A stretch of DNA of 64,000 nucleotides, taken from Flavobacteriales bacterium. GTDB taxonomy: Bacteria > Bacteroidota > Bacteroidia > Flavobacteriales_D > Sanyastnellaceae. The notes beneath the pieces were generated by a model, which ran no database searches, was not told where the DNA came from, and saw only the letters and a list, made by a program, of their open reading frames with translations. The stretch spans positions 682,001 through 746,000 of the forward strand of contig JAGYJM010000002.1 of NCBI GenBank assembly GCA_018402085.1. The letters are read 5' to 3'. The stretch's first letter is position 1, and the number at the start of each line of letters is the position of its first letter. Below are positions 51,266-58,400 of the stretch, piece after piece. The translations under genes and the position numbers were made by a program.

Positions 51266-51712
51266 TCAGTGAACTTCCCTGATCTCTACAGATTGTCCGC
51301 GCCAATCAATTGTTTCACCTGCTTTCTTTCCTGAAAACGCATTGCCGACCGGCGACTGCATCGAAACGGCATAGACCGTTACGCCATCAATTTCTTCAGC
51401 ACCGATGCCTCCAGCAAAGAGGAATGTACCGGTGGATGCCACTACAAGCGCACCAAATACCACCGAGGTGGTTTCTGTGGCTACTGCTGTTTTCAGGTTC
51501 TGGCGATGCTTGCGCAACTGGCTGAGCTGTTGCTCAATCAGAGCTTCCTGCTGCCGCATCATTTCCCTTCCGGTTTCGAATTTGTCTCCTGCACTGCTTT
51601 TCTGCTCGCCCTCTTTTGATTCGGTGAGTGCCTTCAGGTCTTGTTCAAGTCCGGCCACTTTCGTTTCGATTCGTTCGAGAAATACCTGAATGATTTGTGA
51701 CTTATACTTCAT
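51266..51712 (-). CDS. GreA/GreB-like transcription factor
   Basis: 148 residues. N-terminal helical part (IIQVFLERIETKVAGLEQDLKALTESKEGEQKSSAGDKFETGREMMRQQEALIEQQLSQL) corresponds to the coiled coil of Gre factors, with the acidic tip near DKFE; the C-terminal FKBP-like domain has MQSPVGNAFSGKKAGETIDWRGQSVEI. Gre factors enter the RNA polymerase secondary channel and rescue backtracked complexes. This Bacteroidota variant differs from canonical GreA and is often mis-annotated as 3-oxoacyl-ACP synthase. Convergent with the DUF389 gene, 34 bp apart. Confidence 0.8.
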   Translation of the reverse strand: MKYKSQIIQVFLERIETKVAGLEQDLKALTESKEGEQKSSAGDKFETGREMMRQQEALIEQQLSQLRKHRQNLKTAVATETTSVVFGALVVASTGTFLFAGGIGAEEIDGVTVYAVSMQSPVGNAFSGKKAGETIDWRGQSVEIREVH

Positions 51713-52262
51713 GAAGCTGGTTGTGATTAGCGAAGATAGTGGAAGGCTTTTAAACGCTTAGATGCTTTCTATGAAGTTGAATGTGGCATTTGTGAAATAG
51801 ATTTTTCTTTCTCCCCGGTGCGTCAGAACTTCGCAGCGGTCGTGGCGCCGGTGGGGGCGGGGCCCGGCAGCGACCAGCAGATACACGAGGTTGAATTTTT
51901 CATCGATCATTTCATAAAGCCATTGATATTGTTGTCATTTTCTGTCGTTTAGAGGCTGTATCCGGGGTTTGAGAGGTTGGTTTAGTTATTAGTAAAAAAA
52001 GAAGCCCCTGCGAGAGGGGCTTCTTCTAACCAAAAACTTAATTAACTACATAGACTACCATCATTGTCCTCGTTATGGATCATCTATTATTATCGAATTA
52101 AGCGCTGCAAAAGTAGTACTCCTTTTATTGAACTCTCCAGCTATCGATGGTCTGGAGTGAGCGTTTTCGAAGAGGCGACGGTATTGTTATGTGTGAAGTC
52201 TCTGCAGACAGATGAGAGGTTGTGTTCTCCAGATCAACGGATAGATGTGCAGATCAAAAAGC
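51713..52262. other. Non-coding region upstream of the GreA/B-like gene
   Basis: About 550 bp without a credible ORF on either strand (the 74-aa ORF at 52064 has no coding signature). It contains the minus-strand terminator at 52001-52023 and a GC-rich stretch near 51845-51870, and little else that I can interpret. Confidence 0.5.
52001..52023 (-). terminator. Intrinsic terminator, minus orientation
   Basis: Stem GAAGCCCCT / AGGGGCTTC with loop GCGAG; the T-run (seven bases) lies on the minus strand. It is a second stop behind the giant gene, 390 bp past its end, or serves an unseen minus-strand transcript between 52023 and 52358. Confidence 0.75.
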
Positions 52263-52390
52263 CATCCGCCGCTTTTGCGGCGCACTGAAAAGTAAACTAC
52301 TGAACGACAAGTCACATTGAGCCCCAAGGCAAGCCGGTATGTTATATCGTAAGAAAGAAAAAGCCCCCTCTCAAAAGGAGGAGGCTTTTT
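52263..52390 (-). repeat. Conserved 3' element, copy 1 (behind the giant glycine-rich gene)
   Basis: 128 bp nearly identical to 63355-63479. It starts at the GCCGC-TTTT-GCGGC hairpin and ends with the terminator. On the minus strand it follows the giant gene stop by about 20 bases. Confidence 0.93.
52358..52390 (-). terminator. Terminator of the giant glycine-rich gene
   Basis: AAAAAGCCCCCTC ... GAGGAGGCTTTTT, one mismatch in an otherwise continuous stem, T-runs on both strands (bidirectional form); 20 bases past the stop at 52411. Confidence 0.85.
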
Positions 52391-52410
52391 ATGTAGGTTA
52401 ATTGAACGGA

Positions 52411-55400
52411 CTATTCACAAGGAGCACCGAAACTGCCCAGGAACTGAAGCAGGTCAGAGCTATTTACCAGACCATCATCATTCAGGTCTTCCGGACAGTT
52501 GTCAATGTAGATACATTCGCCACTGTCAATCGTAGCACTAGCATCATAGTTATCGGCATCGGGGTATGTACATCCTACACAGCTAAAGTCACAGTCACCC
52601 TCATCATAAGTAGCGTCTGCATTGTAGTTGCACGCACCTGAGTTGGTACAACCATAAACCAGTGGCACCTCATTACAATCGCTTAATTCAGTATTGAGTG
52701 TGCGCGTATAAGAGAAGCCACCTCCGTTGTTACCGCCTGTCCAACTGTGCCATACAACATCAAAGTACAGGTTTGTTCCAACGATATGCATTGACCACTG
52801 GGTGTCATTATTGCAGTACAAGTTGGGGTTTGAATCTGCAGCTTCAATCCAGGTGGTATAATCACCTGGTTCATCTGTTGCACCAAGTTTCCAGACGGTA
52901 TTTGAAGGCCCGCCTACAGCGTTACCTGGCCATCCATCCTGATCAAATGCATTGAACAATCCTTGACTATTCGCACGCGCGATCCAGATGTTCTCTGTGA
53001 TTCGATCTTGGTTTTCAGGCAGGGTCCAGTCAGCGTTGTTTTCCTTCGTGAACGTCACGGAGACTTCGCCTTCGAAACAATCGAGAATGGTACACGATCC
53101 ATCGTCAATGGAGGCCATTGCATTGTAGTTGGACGCTACGGGATCTGTACATCCGACATAAATACAAGAGCCGTCGTCAACTGTTACGGCAGAGTTGTAG
53201 TTTACAGCATTACTGTCAGCGCAGCCCGGAATATCGACTGCGATATCGAAGATACAGCTACCATCATCATAATTGGCGTCTACGTTGAAGTTCGTTGCAT
53301 CTTCGTAGGTACAACCACCGATGATACAACTTCCATCATCGGTATTGGCCAATGGATTGTAGTTGTCAGCAGTCTGATCTGTACAACCACTGATAATGCA
53401 TGATCCGTCATCATTATTCGCTTCAGGATTATAATTATCAGCTATTGGATCCGTACAACCAGTGATGATACAAGAACCGTCGTCGTTGTTTGCGTCGGGA
53501 TTGTAGTTATCAGCCTGATCGTTTGTACAGCCGCTGATCACACAAGAACCATCGTCGTTGTTTGCTTCCGGATTATAGTTATCCGCCTGATCATTTGTAC
53601 ACCCGCTGATAATACAAGAGCCATCATCATCAGTTGCTTCCGGGTTGTAGTTATCTGCATTCTCATCCGTACAACCTGGTTCGCAAATTGGTGTTTCCAG
53701 CAGATAGACCACAACACGTCCGTTGCCCGTATTGGCTTGTGCCATTGCAGCAGGGCTGTTAGCAGTGTTGTAGCTACCACCGCCACCGCCGTTACCGCCG
53801 ATGCCGTAGCTACCGCCTCCACCGGAGTAGCCACCGCCACCACCGGCACCGTGACAGCCACCGCCACCACCACCGCCGTAGCCACCGGCGATTCCAGCTC
53901 CACAAGCAGAGGTTCCACCCTGTGCACCATTTACGAATGCCTGGCCTGCAGTCATCTGACCGTCTATTGCACAGAATGAGGCTTCACCATCTGTGAGGTA
54001 ACCGGCACCATTTCCGCCACAGGTGTTCGCATTGTTGGAAGCACCATTTCCGCCGGCGCCACCGATACCGTAGTTATCAGGGCTATTGGGGCTGTAGCCA
54101 TCATTGCCATTTTCAGTAACGCTAGCATGGATATTCCCGTTGTTCGGATCACCTGCAGAACCGCCACCACCACCGGCAGCCATTAGCAATGTTCCGCTTT
54201 GGTCTGTGACGAATGAGCCGCCGCCGCCACCGGCATAGCTGAACTGACCATCTCCATTTTCACCGGCTTGGCCTGGATAAATGAAGAATTGATCACCGGT
54301 CGTCACATCGAAGTTTCCGGCAATCATTGCGCCCAAACCTCCACCTTGACCATCAGCACTACCACCTTGGGCACCATAAACTTCAATGCGAATTTCAGCG
54401 ACTTCGGCCGGAACCACGAACTGTTGCACTGAGCCACTGAAATTGAAGACGAAGTTATTCGTAGATGCTGTTGGGTCATAACAGTTGCCACAGTCATCTA
54501 CTAAGAAGTTGCCTCCACAGTTGCCAGCGCAGTCAACGACATAGATACATGAACCATCATCGTTAGATGCTGCAGGGTTGTAGTTACAAGCTGCTTGATC
54601 CATACATCCGCTGTAGATACAGCTATCATCATCGATATTTGCCGCAGGGTCGTAATTATCTGCACTGACATCAGTACAACCTAAGTACTCACAAGAAGCA
54701 GGATCATCAATGTTGTATGATGGGTCATAATTGTCTGCTTCAGAATCCATACATCCAACCACAGCAGGAACTTCCTGACACCCGCTTTCTTCCACGAGGA
54801 ATGTACGAGTGTATGTAAATCCACCACCTTGGCCGTTGCTTGTCCATGCCTCGAAAACAAATTCGAAGTAGAGATCACTGTCAGTGATTCTCATGGTCAT
54901 GGTATGTGGAATGTCGAATGCATTATTAGGACCACCTATACCACTTTGGTAAACGGCATCTCTCCAGTTATCCCATGTATTAGGCGAGTCAAAGTCACCC
55001 CATTTCCATGTGGTATTCAGCGGAGAGAGGTTTTGGTTGTGGCTTTGCTCGAAGGCTACATTGTAGATACCTTGTTGGTTCTGACGTGTAATGATGCAGG
55101 TAGGCGTGATTTCATCCTGGTTAGCAGGGTCATTGAAGTCAGCGTAATCTGCTTTGGTGAATGTAACCACCGGTGCACCTTGGTACTCGTCACATTCGAG
55201 TACAGTACACGAACCGTCGTCATAATCGGCTTCAGGGTCGTAGTTGTATGCTTCAGGGAGGGTACACCCACCGGTACAAGCCGCTTGAGCGACCTCGAGG
55301 CCGTAAGTAATGATCACCAGACCGTCACCTGAGTTAGCTGCAGGCTGGTTTTCTTGATCTGAACCGGCGTTGAATGAACCACCGCCGCCGCCGGCGCCGT

Positions 55401-58400
55401 TGCAGTTGGTACCGCCGCCGCCGCCACCGGAGTAGCCGCCGCCGCCGCCACCACCCATAGGTGATGAACCACAGCCGTAGTTGAACTGGTTAGATCCGGC
55501 ACCACCGCCGAAACCACCGGTAGAGTCACCACCGAGACCGCCGTTGACAAATGCCTGTCCGCCGTTAGCATCCTGGAATGATGTACCATCGGTGAAGAAT
55601 CCACCTCCGCCACCGGCATTACCGATAGGTCCGCCGTTACCGTTGGTTGAGTATTCACCACCGTTACCATCTGTACCACCGGCACCACCGCCGTTGTCAT
55701 TCGCATATTGCCCTGCGTTACCTGCTTCAGTGATTGCACCGCCGATGCCGGAGTAACCGTTGTTAGACTGGTTGTGTCCGGTACCGCCACCACCACCGGC
55801 GACAACAAGAGGAGTGTTGTCAGCGAGCGCGACGAATGTACCACCGCCACCGCCGTTACCGACCTGGTTAGGAGCTGTTTCACCTTCTTGTCCTACGAGG
55901 ATGTTAAGTACATCACCCGGAGTCACATCTACGGTGCCGGCCATGATGGCTCCTCGACCACCATTGCCCCCGCCTTGAGCACCGCGTGCTTCAATGCGGA
56001 CAGCCGTAACGCCTTCCGGCACGGTCCATGTGTCGATTTGTCCGGAGTACTCGAAGGTTACCTGACCGGAAGCCATATTGGCATCAATACAGTCGCCACA
56101 TGAATCGATGTAAGAAGCACCACCACAAACGCCGGCACAGTCGAACTCGTAAGCACATGAACCATCATCGATTTCAGCAGTGTCATCGTAGTTACATGCT
56201 TCCTGATCGAGACATCCGAGGTTGTAGGCACATGAACCGTCATCTTCGTTCGCCTGCGGATCGTAGTTATCGGCCACAGGATCTGTACATCCCGGATAGA
56301 TACAAGAGCTGTCATCGAGCTCCGCCTCCATGTTGTAGTTCTGAGCCAGAGGATCCATACAACCTACCACAGCGAGGTATTCTTCGCATCCGCTTTCTTC
56401 CGGCAGGAAGGTACGTGTGTATTGGAAGCCCCCACCACTGGCGCAGCAGGTCCATTGATCGAATTGAACTTCGAAGTAGAGGTCCGAATCAATAACGTGC
56501 ATGGTCATGACAGAGTTGCTTCCCTGACTGAGGGCGCTATTGGGTCCACCGAATGGGCTTTGGTATACCGCATCTCTCCAGTTATCGTAAGGATAAGGAG
56601 AGTTGATATCGCCCCACTTCCACTCGGTATTGGCCGGAGAAGAGCTTTGGTTGTGGTTACCTTCAAGAGCAATGTTGAAGAGCCCTTGCGCATTCTGGCG
56701 CGTGATCACACAAGTAGGAGTGACCTGATCCTGGTTCTCCGGTTGGTTAAAGTCAGTATAATTGTCTTTCTGGAACTCTACCACGACATCACCGTCATAC
56801 TCCGGACAGTCAAGCAGTGTACAAGATCCGTCATCGTAATCTGCATCCGGGTTGTAGTTGTATGCTTCGGGGATCATACAGCCACCGATACAAGGAGTAA
56901 GGACTTCGCCAAGAGTGATAACAATGAGACCATCACCTTCACGAACACCACCTTCGTTATCCTGATCGGTTCCGATGTTGTAGGAACCACCGCCTCCACC
57001 ATAGGTAGAGAAGCTGCTCCAATCACCAGCAGCACCCCCACCGGAGTAACCGCCTCCACCACCTGGCGAACCGAGTTCGCCGGCACCACCGCCGCCGAAT
57101 CCACCGTAGTGGCTATTGCCGTAGCACGAAGTGTTTCCGGCGCCACCAGCACCTCCGTTTAGGTAAGAGCGTCCACCTTGAGGTGTGTTACAGTGGGCTT
57201 GCCCATCGGCACCATCAGTGAAGAATCCTCCACCTGCACCGCCGCTGTATGAGCCTGTGCGACTACCGCCGTTACCATCTGAGCCACCGTTTCCTGTGCC
57301 ATTACATTCTGCATTAGCACCTTCTTCAGTGATTTGACCGTTTGCGGCTTCAAGATCGCGAGCGCAGCTATTTCCATAGTTAATTGCAGGGCCACCGCCG
57401 CCTCCACCGGCAATGATGTATGGAGTGTCATCTGCAGCGCGAACAACAAATGATCCGCCACCGCCACCGTTTTCGTTGCCGTGTGGGTCATCGGTATCGC
57501 CTCCGGTTCCGCCCATTTGGCCAACCAGGATATCATATTGTTCACCGGGTGTTACGCTGAACGTACCACTCATGTATGCACCGAGCCCGCCGTCGAGGCT
57601 ATTGAAACCACCGCCGCCCTGAGCGCCGAATACTTCAATTCGAACGGATGTTACATCTTCAGGCACTGTCCATGTTTCGATACTACCTGAATACTCAAAT
57701 GTAACTACCTCATTCACTTGGTTCGGGTCTTCACAATCGCCACAAGGGTTAACAAATGCGGAGCCACCACAAACGCCAGCGCAGTCAAATTCATAAGCAC
57801 AGAGACCGTTGTCGTTGATCGCATCCGGATCGTAGTTACAAGCTGTATCGTCAGTACACCCACTATCGTAGAGGCAAGTTCCGTCTTCGAAGTTAGCCTC
57901 CGGGTTGTAGTTATCAGCGTTAGGGTCAGTACATCCTGCTACGCAGTCAGGAGCGTTGGCATAGGTTATGATTACTTGTCCGTTTCCTTCACGGGCACCG
58001 GCTACTGCATTGAGGAGTACTCCTTCATTGAAGCTACCTCCACCACCTCCGTTCCCGGAGCTGTTATTGCCGCCACCACCACCGGAGTAGCCGCCGCCGC
58101 CGCCGCCACCGTGCCAGCAGGCACCGCCACCGCCGTAGCCACCATCAACGCCTGAGTTTCCAGTACCATTGCAACCATTGGTGCATTGACCACCGAAGAA
58201 GGTGTCAAAGCTGCCACCACCTTCGAGGTTGATACCGTTGATGCATCCTGAAGTTGCTCCGGGGGAGTTCCAGCCTCCGCCTCCGGCACCGGCACAGCCA
58301 TCGCTTCCGCCGCCTCCGGCACCACCGATGCCACCGGCGTACCCACTGCTTGAGTTACCGCCATTTTGACCTGTTTGACCGGCGCCGCCGGCTGTGTTTT

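Noticed and set aside
52024-52262. Gene relic related to the region upstream of the second 3' element (shared GGTCTGG and GGTATTGTT words)
   Set aside because: Similarity outside the 125-bp element is limited to short words and may be chance.
55481-56495. Plus-strand ORFs rich in Pro or Arg/His opposite the giant gene (for example 55481..55756, 56028..56495, 60219..60686)
   Set aside because: They are complements of Gly-rich and Asp-rich codons of the minus-strand gene and occur in duplicate because the gene is duplicated; no start signals or family similarity.
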